Assembly: GCF_000150275.1 (NCBI RefSeq)
Contig: NW_002060943.1
Location: 10,912,878 to 10,976,877, forward strand
Source of the DNA: Trichoplax adhaerens
Taxonomy: Eukaryota; Placozoa; Uniplacotomia; Trichoplacea; Trichoplacidae
Length of the DNA stretch: 64,000 bases
Direction of reading: 5' to 3'
The translations under genes and the position numbers were made by a program. The notes beneath the pieces were generated by a model that saw only the letters and a list, made by a program, of their open reading frames with translations, searched no databases and had not been told where the DNA came from. How positions within the stretch are numbered: the stretch's first letter is position 1; each line of letters opens with the position of its first letter. This document shows, one piece after another, positions 50,501-64,000 of this stretch.

Positions 50501-53500
50501 TATTTATAATTACAGGCAAATTCTTGGCTAGCTATGATGCCTCTTGCATTTATATTAGTAAAATTAATAATTGCAATAAATAGATCATGTGTTTAGTCCC
50601 GATTAGTTTACGACAAATCTTCTATTTATTTTGTTCTTGATAGTGTCCGGTATAATGAAATTTTCCACTAATAGTTATTTCATTCGATTATCTTGCCACA
50701 CGGCTATTTTTGCTACTTGTTACAAGTAGCAATAGTTATACTCATATCATAGATGTTACTTGCAATTTTAATTGCAATAAGATAGTGTATAAAAGAGCTT
50801 GCCAAAGATATAATATTTGCATCGTCCATTGCATAAAATACGTAGAAATGCCGAATTAATAACCGTGATATCAAAAGTTATACGCCGCTAATGTGCGCTG
50901 TTTGGAAAGGCAATGTTGAGAGTACGAGACTATTATTGGTTAAAATGGCTTCGATTGACTACAGAGACGCAAATCGTAAAACTTGCGTTCACATAGCGGC
51001 GGAAAATAATAGCTGTGAGACCTTGGAGATTCTAATGGAGGTAAAATCAAACCCCTATACATAAATTCAATATTATGCAATAATCAAATAGTTAAATTGT
51101 GTTTAATATTATAGTACGACGGGATGAAGTTGCTCAATTCTAGGGATAACGCTCAAAGAACGCCATTGTTTTACGCATCTATGAATGGTTATTATAAGGT
51201 AAGTAAGGACCATAGTATTGATTACTACATCATGCAATCTTATGATGTGATAATGAACATCATAATGGTTTTACATAAATTGATAGATGGCAAAGAAACT
51301 TCTAGGCTATGGTGCTATCGTTGATCACTTAGATGAATTAGGTTATTCACCATTACATTGGACGGCTGAAAATGGCCATTTAACTTGCTTAAAACTGTTA
51401 GCGGCAGCAGCTCCATCCATCATCAATACCGGAAACCTTGAAGGCAGGAATCCACTTCACTTGGCTGTGATCAACAATCATTATGAAGTAGTTCAATTTC
51501 TGATCAAGATGGGTATTGATTTGGATAGCAGGTGATTCATTTGCTAAATCTAAACTATCAGCCTCATTTGTTGATAGTAACAGGGATGAAATAGTTAGCC
51601 TGTGTAGTAATGAAAAGAACTAATTATTAGTACTACCACCTGTATTACAGTGATGAAAATGGTCGTGTTGCTCTATCCTATGCTGCCAGTCAAGGTCTCT
51701 GTGCAATTATGGAAATAATTCTTGAAAATGATGCAGAAATTGATTCTTGCGATAAGGAAGGGGTAGTGTTTACCATACAAGATAAAATATATTTTACACA
51801 ATTTTAAGAGGATCTTTACGATGAAAATGTTATCCAAGAGACCAAGATCTAATAGTAAATGTCATGTTATTTATTAAATTAGAATACGCCGCTTCATCTT
51901 GCTAGTAGTTCGGGATATCAAATGCCAGTGAAACTGCTACTCTCATATGGTGCGGATGTTACTTGCAAAAATATTTACGATCAAACCTGTCTCGATCTGG
52001 CCATCGAGAATAATAGAGTCGATGTTGGTTTGTTATTTATTTCCAACAAAAGGTAAGAAAACATCTTCTATTTATGCTTTGATGTGATGGATTATGGATT
52101 GCTAGATATAGATACAAGATACTAGGTACACCAAGTAGTCCGCGGATAGATCTTTTATACTTATAGTTACCAATATAAATAAAGTGGATGTCTTAATGTA
52201 ACTATCACACTGAACATAACTAATTTGAATTGGTATAACAAGAGGTTCAAAAATTAAAAGACGTACCGTAATTAGTCCATAGATTATCGCGTAGTCTTTA
52301 TCATAATTATTTATCTTCATATCTAGTCTATAGACTGAATAGAGTGTAATTATCAGTAAAATAATATAGAAATTTTTGCATATTAAAGTTTATAGATTCA
52401 AATATAATGTAGTGCATTAATTGATCGATATTTAAATAACTGATTATTACGTATTTTCTATTATTTGATCAGCATGCAATATAATGGCATATAACCAAAT
52501 ATAAATTAATTTTACTGTTTTATGCAGATGGAGAACATTCTTGGAAAATACTGAGAGAAATACTTTACCAGTAAAACGAATGATCGAAAATGCTCCTCAA
52601 CTGGCTGAGGTACGGTAATTTATAATGAAACATCTTAAATAGTGTAGGTACTGTACATACTGTCATGCCAATTAACTAAAAATTGGTGAAGTTTTAAATA
52701 GCGATGGTGTCGTTGTGAAAGTGTTATAAAGACTAATCTTTGGATTTAATGCCTTTTAGGCTGTTTTTGATAGATGTACAGAATTTTCCAAGCATCAGCC
52801 AACTGATTTCAATTTTAATGTACGGTTAAAATGATGTACTTGGATTGTTGGTATAAAATTTTGTGTGTCGAACGAGAGGAGTAATTCAAAAATATATTTA
52901 AAGTTGCTACGCTATTTGGTACTAAAGATGGCAATATAAGATTCAAGCTGTAAATAAATGTTGAATGACTATGATTACTGAATTACTGACTAATTAACCA
53001 TTAATCGTAAACTAGAAATTTTGATAAGATGGCAAATTTATAATTTTACTATACTATCATGCAAAAATATTACTTAACTGTTAATATAATTCGATGTCAT
53101 AGATTACGTATAATTTTCAATATATTGAACCTAATCCGAACAAAAAATTCGACTCTGATACTCAAGAACTATTTGAGCCGTTAAAGGTATGAAATTGATT
53201 TATCTATCGAAGAAATTGTTAATCAACATTTTAACTAATGAAAAATATCGTTTTAAGACAGTGATGAAATGAATTATCCTGTCTTAACTATATCATATTG
53301 TTTTACTCATATTTCTCATACAGACATGTTTACTTCAGTTCTTAATTGATATTATGATTTCTTTGTCCCGATATTGATGCTATTACTGTGGAACTTTTTC
53401 AATTTCAAGTTAATGGTAGAGAATAACCGAGTAAGATTGCTCCAACATCCTCTAATTCAAACTTACTTAACAAGGAAATGGTGCGTTTAAATTAATATCG

Positions 53501-56500
53501 AAGAATTTACAACTGTTTTTTTGGATCAATATTTTACGTTTTCATTCTTGAAGTACTAAAATAGCTATATAAATCCTTTAATTATGCATGAGACCATTGC
53601 TCTTAAACAAAGCCAACTTATAGCCTAATAGTATTAAATAGCTATAATATATTATGTTATGATTAACCGATATGAAACGAGAATCTCCATTGCAAGCTAG
53701 TAATACTCCTATGGCCATAATTTGTATATTGTTCAATGAAATTTTGGATATATTTGATGAATTAATAACATCATTAATAAAAATAATGAACTTATCTTTA
53801 TTAACAGCTCTTTTTGTCCCTATAAAGGAACTCCGGGGCTCAATATGTTTTCCTTTTAAATGTAGCAGTCTATCTGCAATTTGTTATTATGCTAACGCTA
53901 TATATCACTGGCTTACCGCGTATAGCATTTCATAACATAAGATGCAATGGCACTATTCAAAACGTATCATCGAATGTCTCAACACCCAACCAGGTAGGCC
54001 TCAACACTTTCAGACTACGTATATTTTAAAGTATTTTTAGGAAATTTATTTATTACTATTTATAAAGTAATATTTCTATATAACACATTGCCTTCTTGAA
54101 CACAGTAGCAGCTATTTTATAAATTCAATTTATTTTATTAGAAAATTATAGTAATGGTATGAATGTTTAATATAATTTCGAAGTAGATCGGTTTTTAAAA
54201 TTTCTTTCTGTCTCTACAGATTAAACTAGATCCTTATTTGTCTGCTTATCAAATTTTCGTATTTGTTATGACTTGTATTTGCATGGGCAAAGAATGCTTT
54301 CAAATGCACCATAAAGTATGTATTTGTATATTGTATACTTTATATTTCAAATCAGGCTACTGAATGTTAGAAATTAAACTAATCTGAATATCTGTATATA
54401 GTTTTCTTTAGAGCTAGCATTTATAAAGTAATCCAGTGATATTATGTAGTTTACCTTATATGATGTTAAGATAATCCTACTTCAACAACTGCATTTCGAG
54501 AATAAGTTGCACGCCTAGAAATAACTGTTCAAAAGCATATTTCATAATCTTGTACATTATTTTGGACTCGGAATTAACTTTCAATCTACATGCATTTGTT
54601 AATAATTTGTTAATTAATCTTTGAAATTAGTAAAGAAACAATCGATACAGAGTAATATAAGCTATTCCAGCGTTATTTTTTCGTATGTTATCTTCTACCT
54701 CTGATATTAGAAGTTTTCGTAATTATTCCAGTTAGTTATAAGTAAATTGAAAGACATCTGAATGGTACAAGACATTTTAAAATATTTTTACATGAAGTTT
54801 TATAGATATGTAAAGCTTCTTTTGAAATTTAATTAGTTATATCTTAGCAACAGAGAGATAATAAATCTTTCTAGAATACGGTATTGTTATTAATGATGAT
54901 ACCCATAAGAATATTTACCCTGATAGAAATGACAATATTGCATAACTAGGACAAAATCGTATTATTGTAACAGCATAACCGCATATTAATGACTGATAGA
55001 ATGGGATTAGAAAGTGCTATAAGAAACTTAAAAGTTCTCTCTGTAACCATTTACATTACTGAGTACCCAAGAGAACATCTTAGATCACCATTTAAGGCTT
55101 TCTTATTAAAAGCTGTATCTATCAATTTTCATTCTAGGGTTTATCGTATTTTAGCGAAATAAGTAATTTTTTGGAATGGGCCCTTTACTTATCTACATTA
55201 TACTTTATGCTGCCTTTATATTACGTACCTCTATGCCTTCAAATTGAAATGGGGGCAGTGGCAATATTTTTTGCATGGTTTGATTTAATTATTTACTTGC
55301 AAAGGTAAATTTGTCAGTATAGAGATTTTAATTGTATAATTAACCGCAAATTGTTGGATTATTGTTACTTAATCAATATACCTACAAGTAATTGATTCAT
55401 CTCTTCGTACTTGAATTTCTTAGAATGAAATTAGGAAATATTGGTCTTTATGTCATCATGTTCAACTCAGTATTTGTTACAGTCCTGAAGGTTCTACCTC
55501 TCTTTATATTCTTTGTAACCGCTTTTGGCTTGGCATTTTACATCTTATTACACAAAAATGTTAGTCTGAGAAATAAGTAAATATAATTAAAATATTTTAT
55601 AAATTGAAATTGATTGAAAATAGACCTTCAAGATGCCATCACGATAGCAGCAATAAAATAATTAACGTAATTTTACTTTTGATTTATTTCCCTATCATCA
55701 CTTAAAACAAGTTGAGGAATAATTTCGATAAAAGTTAGATCATTTAACGTTTGCTAGCTGAGTTAGTTTTATCTACTACCACTATTGTTATTTTTTAATG
55801 ATTTTGTCATGATTTTATAATCTTCTTAGGAACCCTTCAGCGAAGGCCACTTATCTATTATCAAAATGGTTTATATGACCCTTGGAGAATTTGATTTTGC
55901 TAATGTATTCTTGGATAGCCAGCATAAAGTCAATTTTGGAGTTTTAGCCGTCTTGCTTTGCGTTATAATGTGTTTTATAATGAACATAACCCTTATGAAC
56001 CTGCTGGTATGATGGAAACATTATATGACCTTAGCATGCTGATAATTAAAATTGCCTTTGTTTCTAAGCTAGATTTTAAAGTTGTAGGTGTACTGTATAC
56101 TACTTATACAGTACAGTGTAGCAAACGAGATAATAACTTGATAAAGGTTGCTCTTATTGTAATTTGTGTAAAAATTAAATTGGTAGATCGGTTTAGCTGT
56201 TGGAGACATTGACCAAGTAAGACAAAATGCAAACATGCAAAGACTTGCGGAAACTGTTCAGTTTTTAACTGATACCGAGAATTCGATACCAAAGTGGTTA
56301 AGAAAACGCCGGTACTATAAACAGATTGTAATATATCCGAACAGGAATACAACTATCTTATCAAGGGTAAGCTTATAACCACTATAAATCGTTGTGCATC
56401 TCCAGATTGTTACATAATTGAATGAAAATCATATACTGAACTATAAAAAAATTTTCCGTACAGTTTATCTCTTACTTTAAAAGCAAAGAACTAAAACGAG

Positions 56501-57195
56501 ACAATCCATCCGAATTAGCTGCTAACAATCTCACCTTCATGAAGCAATCTATTGCCACACATAGAGAGGCGTAAGTCTACTGATCACTTAAGCATCTACA
56601 GTACGGGTACTAAGTTTGCAAGCTTGGTCTACCGAAGTTAATAATTTTTATTAATGTTAATATTGCTTTAGTTGTAACCTTTGAGCTGTACAACATCTTT
56701 ACAGTTAGCTGGTGATCAATACATTTGTATAATAGCAACGCCTAATACTAATCTAGAAATTAAACTATGCCTGATAATCAATATTATCGTAAGCTGTGAT
56801 TTGCTATACGAAAATTCTTTTTTCACATTCTCTAAAACTTGCCTTAGGTAGACTATCTATGGTTGCACCTATCTCTAACATAATCTGTAGATTTTCGTTT
56901 GACTTTTCTGATATGCTACACAGATACAGTTTTTAGATTATTTGCACCTGATTCTATTAGTTATGAATACCTAGGAGAGATCATACCATAAGATTTCTTG
57001 TTTCCAATATTGAGCAATCTGTAAATCTTAAAATTTTTTAGCATTCAAGCAATGGCTAGCCAATTACAACATGTCACCGAAGTTTTACGGGTTGTTTCCG
57101 CTAAAGCTGATCTTCCTCATGAGCGTGAAGATGAAAATCAATCAGAATCGCAATCTAGTATCATGCAAATGGAAGCTGAATCATCATCGTCGTGA
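47546..57195 (+). CDS. TRPA1: TRPA1-like ankyrin-repeat cation channel
   Basis: TRPA channels are tetrameric nonselective cation channels for noxious chemicals and temperature. Exon 1 (47546-47773) encodes a basic N-terminus (MSEKIYSRIRS...). Later exons encode about 17 ankyrin repeats, with diagnostic segments WTPLHYAAKNGH (48080), LTPLHLAAKYGS (48500), TTPLHQAVLHGK (48980), STPLHVAANKGN (49210), SSPLHIAALYGY (50290), YSPLHWTAENGH (51345) and NTPLHLASSSGY (51885). A linker KRWRTFLE...NTLPVKRMIE follows at 52528. The channel part includes S1 (about 53860-53990), S2 (IKLDPYLSAYQIFVF, 54220), S3/S4 (EISNFLEW...LIIYLQR, 55138-55305), S5 (LGNIGLYVIMFNSVFV, 55425), the pore (MVYMTLGEFDF, 55870) and S6-TRP region (MNLLAVGDI, to 56200). 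A Ser-rich C-terminus stops at 57193-57195. Strongest match is vertebrate TRPA1. An exon before S1 (53480-53860) was not resolved. The transcript is intact otherwise. Confidence 0.9.
50710..50777. repeat. Two palindromes in a TRPA1-like intron
   Basis: 50710-50732: TTGCTACTTGT and its exact reverse complement with a 1-nt spacer. 50760-50777: TTGCAATT-TT-AATTGCAA. They lie 27 bp apart in the intron between two ankyrin exons. Confidence 0.75.
56089..56115. repeat. GTAC-type hairpin in TRPA1-like intron
   Basis: TGTACTGTATA and its exact reverse complement flank a 5-nt loop. It is a dispersed relative of the (GTACW)n field at 19.6-21.3 kb, placed in the intron that splits the S6 region. Confidence 0.8.
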
Positions 57196-60100
57196 AAATC
57201 GTAATATTAGTTTGATGATAATTTCTACTTGTGTTAGTGTTATATTCCGAGAGAAATAATTCGTTACAATATTAGACTTTTCATGTGGTAGCTTCAAGTA
57301 CAGACTTGATGCAAATAGCGCTACTATGCTATCTAAAAGAGTAAGATTCTTCTACAGTTGCTTTACATATTTATTTTCCAAAATGATGTGGTCACCTAAT
57401 TTAAAGAGAAATCTATACAATCTTCCGATGGTAGTAAAGTCGCTCATAGGGCATGATGTGTTGGAAAACGGTAGAGATAAAAATTAATTTAATAGTAATA
57501 AGTATTTTAAAATCATAGGTGCAATATATAGCTATTACAACACACAGCACTTGGGTATTTTTAAAATAGATATATGATTACTGTAGCCTTACAATTGATT
57601 TAACAGATGTCCTTATTTTATGTCAAAGGTGCAATAATTGCCATTATAATGCAACACTTACGTATTAGTTGGAATAGAAGTGGAGTTATTGCAACTCTAC
57701 AATTAAAACTCATTTATTACACTCACATTCTTTACAATCTGAACTCTGTAAGATGTTACACAATTTTATTTGTGTGAAATATTGAATAATTTCAATGTAC
57801 TGCCAATAAATAAGAAGTTTTGATCGTATCAACGACTATATTATTACTCTTTTCCAAAGTTAGTATTTAAAAAAATAAAGCTAAATGTCTCTAACCTGTG
57901 CAGTCGCACAAATTTTACCATTAAGATCCATATTTAAAATAAATGCTAATCTATCCACTACTCCAATCGTACTGATCATTGCCAATAATACAGCATGCAA
58001 TAACATGAAAGTGACAGTTGATGAACTTTGACCCTATCGTATTGGTGATCATGAAGCAAGAAAATCATCTAAGCTCTTACTATGCTTCCATTCCACCTCC
58101 ATTTTTAACTTATCGTGATGACTCAGTAATAAAATTTTTTTGTATAATGTACGCTGAAAGTATTGCAAATATTAAATCATTGCAACTGAGATCAAGCTAT
58201 GCTGTTAAATGACATTAAAGTTGTTTATGTTTATTAATTACTTGCCAGAGGAAGTCAACGTCATCATAAAATTATACTACACTGACATTAGCCAATCCAT
58301 ATTTGGCTGCTCCGTATTGTAGTACTGTACGATGGGTACAATAACAAGTATTAACATAGATACGCATTCATATTGCACTACATCAAACATTGAAAAACAT
58401 TACTGTGAAATTTTTAACTACTTTTCAAGGTACTTTTACATTACTGCCTAACCCTTGATCCAGATCTTAAAATTAAATTTCTTGCTAAAGGTATCATGTT
58501 ATCATTGAGCAAAATCTCGGAGTTAATAATCATGCTAGAATCCGAAGTAAACGAGCTTTGTAAACCTTCTTAGAACTAATAAAGTCGGCACTGAGCTTGA
58601 TTACTTTTTGAAAAAGGTAATACTGTACATTGTTGTAATTCCAAATATTTAAAAAATAATAAAACAATGGAAATTAAAATATTTTTCCGATAGCAAGCAA
58701 AATTGATAAAGTACCGACGCAACATGTGATTTACATTACATAAATTACATTTGCAATGCTATAAATATGATCATGGCAAACAATTGACATGGTTGTTTTG
58801 ATGAACACGAATTAAGTGCTATACGAGATATTTAATGTTAGTCTAAGGCGTAAGGGTATGCTAGAGGAATTTAGGTTGGTGCTTCTACTTGTTATTTATT
58901 ATTAGTACTAAATCTTAAAGAGAAATTTTAATAGGAGATACTGCGAGCCTTCCTATTGATGGCTTATGCCATACAGTCCTCTATGCTTTAAAACTGAAGC
59001 TGATTGAAGATTTTACTAGGCGCCATAACAGTCATGGTTGATACTTGTTGACCCTAGTGAACGATCAATCATGATAATAAATTAGCATCTTGGGCGGATG
59101 CTGATTTATAAATATTTACCGTTATACGTTTATCCAAATATCGGAAAACATATTAGGACCGCACTAAATTCTGTCTACAAGCAATTTTGCATTTACTACA
59201 TACCTTTGTTGAACGACTATAAGTTGGTTACAACTACCGTATTTGATATAATCAACAAATAAACGTATGGTGTAGCAATAGGAATCCTGTTCTAAATTAT
59301 TTTCAATTGTACTACTCGTGCTTCGTTGTCACTGTACGTACAGTAATAATGGCCTATTCTATTTGCAATAAGCATTGCAGCATTTAACAACAATTAGCTT
59401 CTCCTAGATTTGATTTATAATGATACCAATTCTTATGCTTGTTGCCCGAATTTTTTGACAATGACTGTAAACAATGATTAAAACAGCTATAAAATCGTAG
59501 TATGTCCAATAACTACAAACTAAATAGTACTTTAAGCTCGCCACAATGAAATAGTAAGACCATTATAATAATGAGTACGTATTATGTAGTTTTGGCCTTT
59601 TACGTGTGCTATGCCTGCTAAATAATCGATAAATGATCTTACATTAAGCATTCCAGGTGCATTTGGTATCTTCCCTGTTGCTTTAAATTCATACTTATAA
59701 ATGTTGTGCAACTATGTGATTGGAATCTTTATACTATGATTGTTAAAAATGATAATGTATTAGATTATGTAACGATCAACTTGGAGGGTTTAAATCTTAG
59801 TTAATCTTACTTATTAGCAGTTTAAATATATCAGTTGTCTGCTATTATTCAATACTTTAGCTACTCATTAAATAAATGCAAATTTCTGCTATCTATATTT
59901 AGCTTTTATGCTTATACATGCTTTGCAGCGTGCTAATCACATGATTGTAATATTGCTAGCCTAAAGTTTATTCTTTACAAACTCTGCACTGTACAGTACA
60001 GTGTTCATCGAAAATCAAAGATTATTATAGTACTGCCTTACAAATTCTACTCTTAAAATTAGCAGTTTTAGTTAAGATGATTAAGTCATTAAAAAATGGA

Positions 60101-63100
60101 TTACACATTTAATATAACGGGCCGATCTGTATCAGAACTTTTCTTCTCCCGAATTGCTACGAGGCTTTGTTTGCAAAGCTAATTAACCAGATAGGTAATA
60201 GGTTTAATTTGGGGAATGCTAGCTATCCTTTGGTTCTGTCTCACATACATATTTTTTCTTGGAATGAATTACGGTAACAAATATATCTTAACATTATCGT
60301 ATACAGGATGGCGGATTATCTACATTTAAGCAAGGCGTCTACATTCCCTTCTAACATTTTCGATAATTAATAATATTATGCTTAGAAATTTTACTAGATC
60401 ATTTACTTTAATTGGATATGTATCATCGCCGACTTTAAGTATAAATTGTCAAGGTGTTACATCATTAATATAACAGCACTCACTTTTTTATTCGTAGTCT
60501 TTGCAATTCAGATATACGATAAAGCACAATATATCATTTGTGTAATTCACATGAATGTTGCTGTAATGATTAAATTAATTTACTATAATTTGTAAAATCA
60601 GAATTTATATCAATAATAGACTTGTAAGTGTAGCATAGAGATTTATCATCTACGATAACTAGTACCATTGAATAACTCTAGTAGTGTTTCATATTTCCGC
60701 AACAAAGTTTGGGACATTAACTAATATCTTCTCGCATCTTAATTATCGAAGTGTATAGAAGGACAATCTTTCAGCTCTACTGCAACACAATTTATAGTTA
60801 CAAGTTTCTAGAATGGCTAAAGAGGACTGACAGTATTACGTAACTAAGTAATTTCGTATCATATTGCGGTTGATTCTTACGCATCAAATTGCTATATCAA
60901 AAGTCCTAAGTTTGCTGAATTTTATATCATTATATTATAAGGTATAGTTTATTATAGAATGAACTCTACATGCCGCAGCATAGTAGAAAACTACCACAAA
61001 TTCTTAATGACGATGTCGTTTTTAAAAACCCATCAGAACTGCCCTAAATCAAAATGCAGTAATGATGCTTAAATACAGAATTATTAATATGAAGACATTT
61101 ATAAGTTTTCATGATAGCTGGAAAAACTGTAAGAAGTTTTTACGCGTTGTTACATCTGCATTTCTGTTCTTGCTACGGAAGAAGGAAGTATTTTTCACAC
61201 CATACAATATTGTGTTCTATCAAAGTTATATACCGGTACCTTATGCCATGGAATAAAACATTGCTTTGCATTACGAATTGTATAATAAAATTGTTTTAGA
61301 GGATTGAAATTTTGGAGCTATTGCATTAATTGTAGAGGATTGCATCTCTTAACAAACGATTCGAACATGTCGTGTGCTATTTATTAACATCAAAAGATGT
61401 CAAATCATGATTGCATCGATGCATGAGATGCTATCAAGGAGTTGAATAAACGTGTCTTTCAACTAGGGTATGACAATGCAATACATATGTAGACATTATT
61501 AACAAATTAAATAATGTCTGACAACCCGATCAATATTGTCCATTGGAGTAACATTCTAGACAAACCCTGTCTGTACATCCTTAATAGTTTTATGATAGTA
61601 CGCTGTTAAGTATTGTACAGTATAACATTGAGGGTAAGACCAACTATTTTCTACTATCATTACTATTAGACTACGTGACGAAAGTACGTAATTTAAAAGC
61701 ACAATATGAGCAAAGGGCATAGGGCAAAGATCAATTACGACGTCAGATGAAAACGAAGCAACACTTCCATGTTAATATTAGGTTGCCCGCTCATACAATT
61801 ATATTATGATCGTTACGTCCTTGGTCAATAAAATTTATATATTATTACGCGGAAACACCACCATGTAAACATAACTTTTACAATTATCATGCAACATAAT
61901 GCTCTTATTCACAAATTTTCTCGTAAATCTATATCGTGATACCTTTTTATCCTTGATATTAGTTGCTATTCTAAATAATTGCTGTTTATTTCGGTCACGA
62001 TTGTAATTAAAAGTCTATAATATAATGCATGCGTATCATAAAGTAAACATCAATTCTTATTTTAATTATGAGATCGATAACTCTTATGAAATATTCATAT
62101 TGTAGCCAAGATGACTAGCATTAGTAAAATAGATTACTCATCAAGTGCCTTTAGTACTTATTGTTATTGATATAATGGTACCCGGTACATATTGAAATTA
62201 TGTTTTAAGGTTTCATGTCTAAGTGGCTGAAATCTTCGCTTAAGTTCAGAAATCATTAATGGCTGATAGCTTCAATCTGTAAAATGATAAATGATAAAAT
62301 TAATAGACGCTTGCTACGACACCCGATAGGGAAAATTATAACGTTGAATTAAAATAAAAGAGTAAATTAGTTGTAGATGACTATTGCTATGATATAATCC
62401 AGTCATTTAAGCAATAAAAGGACTGAATACTTAAAATAACTTTTTCTTCAAATGAAAGACGCAACGTAAAGATGGAAGTCAATCGCTAACGATACGAAGA
62501 ATAATTTTCATACTGGTTGATTTTGCAGATCTAATTGGAATAATTGAATAAAGAGTACATTCAATATGTTTGCTCTCGATTACTTTGTAAGCTATTATTG
62601 ATGCGTAATATTACCGTTTCATGTTATTAAATAATAATAATATTAAGGTTGAGATTGTTTAAGCAAGATTCAAAGTTATGGAGAAAGTTTCTGCTGTCAT
62701 CATTTACTTCGGTACCGTTTAGTTCGATAGCCTTACCGGTTATCTATAACAATTTATGTGAATCTGTTAAGATGCTGTATATTCTACAGTATTTATTATT
62801 ATTAATAAGTTTGATTGAACAAACAGTCTGGTATACCTAATCTGAGGAATATCGATGTGTTGACGGTGTAATGAATACGAGTAAAAACTAAATTCAAATT
62901 AATTATATTAACTATGTATTATAAATATGCTGTAGTATGCATTGAATTACATCAATTATTTTTTATTATAGTTAAAATATATTGTCATTAGCATCAAACT
63001 TTAATATTAATACCGATATTTAAACTTAAATGACGTTCAAAGAGTAAGCATGCCTAATAACTTTTTTATAAAACACTTGTAAAAATTCGTAAATATGCGT

Positions 63101-64000
63101 TTAATTGAAATTGATCAAAAAGAAACATCTCAGCTAGAATTATTTTATTGCCGTAAAGTATAGAAGGAGGAGTAAAAATAACAATTTATTTACCAAAACA
63201 AAATATAGAATTTATAACAATAAAAAGGAAAAACCCTACAATCTTGACGTTCTTAACGATGAATTAAAATTACAATGATGATTAAGCTATAATTAAAATC
63301 CCTATTTCTCAATCTTCTTTATCGACTAGCCTTCAACACAAAAGTACAATTAAATATGTAGCTTGTCACTAGTGTCTTCGCAAAAAATTTCTCGACATTA
63401 TCATCATTGTTGTTGGTAAGCAACACGTGGGATCAACAATTATTCTAAAGTATCAATGATAGCATATTCTTAATTATCCAACAATAAAGAAAGTAAATGC
63501 ACGCCCTGCCCTGGGGGTAAAGGTCGCTAATTAGGTTGCGATGTATTAGCTAAATTTTCTGCCTAATTACTTATCAAATCAAATATGAGAAGCATTGCTT
63601 TCTATATTGCAGCTGATATTTGAGAGCGTCTAGTGATCGCAACGTATCATGAAAAGTTAGGGTGTAGATAGATACTGTGAAAACTAGTAAGCCCTTTCGT
63701 AATAACGCATTCTAAATTGACCAAGCTAAACTAGGAAAATATAGATTTTAAATAAAAGTGGGCTGAGGATATTTTAATTATTGCCGCAACTATCCTACTT
63801 ATTATTACTAGATAGTTGCTGTATCAATGGAATTATTGATAGTGTAACACTGTAGATAGGTACAACATACATATGTCTTACCTTGTATGAAGCATGTTTA
63901 CATATCGATTAATAATAGCTGCGTAGCTTATCATTAATTATAATTTATAATAGATTGTATAATATAACTAGATATCAGTTCGCCCTCATTAAGTTATACT
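57196..64000. other. Gene-poor 3' region
   Basis: 6.8 kb with no recognisable exon, RNA gene or mobile element on either strand. Small open frames (57.07-57.26 kb belongs to TRPA1; 58018-58212, 61062-61299 and 62649-62840) look like chance. Isolated GTAC elements are at 58321-58329, 59331-59344, 59987-60003 (perfect 8-bp arms, 1-nt spacer) and 61615-61622. A weak local repeat of a GGTGCAATA-containing segment occurs at about 57519 and 57628. Confidence 0.55.

Noticed and set aside
53672-53935. 87-codon plus-strand frame before TRPA1 S1
   Set aside because: The real S1 exon here is read in another frame from the acceptor at about 53859, giving VYLQFVIMLTLYITGLPR.
61062-62840. Small frames at 61062-61299 and 62649-62840
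   Set aside because: No homology, no splice context, and they overlap each other in different frames.
1-64000. CRISPR array, operon or bacterial insertion
   Set aside because: No regular spaced direct repeats, Shine-Dalgarno-led polycistrons or bacterial genes; all confident protein genes except one are intron-split.

Overview
The window is nuclear DNA from an animal. It is AT-rich, its protein genes are cut into many short exons by short GT-AG introns, and several genes are metazoan in character (TRPA1-type channel; Frizzled-CRD, SRCR, EGF, NIDO, AMOP, VWD and SEA modules; HERPUD; SF3B3). Compact gene structure and an early-animal mix of modules suggest a placozoan such as Trichoplax. That is an inference from style, not proof. 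All gene models were read by eye from splice signals and protein family patterns.

Layout: 0.2-7.3 kb (+) SF3B3, complete, about 33 exons. 8.3-10.9 kb (-) two small cysteine-rich reading frames, one with a clear signal peptide. 12.1 kb (-) tRNA-Trp(CCA). 12.8-16.1 kb (+) a HERPUD-type ER membrane ubiquitin-like protein whose 5' end is problematic. 16.5-16.7 kb (+) a terminal exon of an unrecognised gene, lying tail to tail with CYC1 (-), 16.8-18.8 kb. 19.6-21.3 kb a dense (GTACW)n palindromic repeat field between the divergent CYC1 and GCSH genes. 21.7-23.5 kb (+) GCSH, complete. 25.8-44.8 kb (+) one very large type I membrane protein gene. 47.5-57.2 kb (+) a TRPA1-like channel. 57.2-64 kb no recognisable gene.

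The centrepiece is the 19-kb receptor or mucin-like gene. Its order is signal peptide, four EGF, three tandem copies of a [Fz-Fz-SRCR] block, EGF, Ig, two cbEGF, NIDO-AMOP-VWD, an Ig/cadherin-like segment, ten EGF, SEA, five EGF, transmembrane helix and a short tail. The N-terminal half is built from symmetrical phase-1 exons, whereas the C-terminal 2.9 kb is a single exon. It resembles MUC4 at its C-terminal end, fused to a ROR/corin-like Fz/SRCR ectodomain.

The genes do not form one pathway. CYC1 (respiratory complex III) and GCSH (glycine cleavage system) are both mitochondrial and divergent, which raises the possibility of shared regulation across the repeat field. The TRPA1-like gene lacks the cysteine at the position of the main human electrophile sensor.
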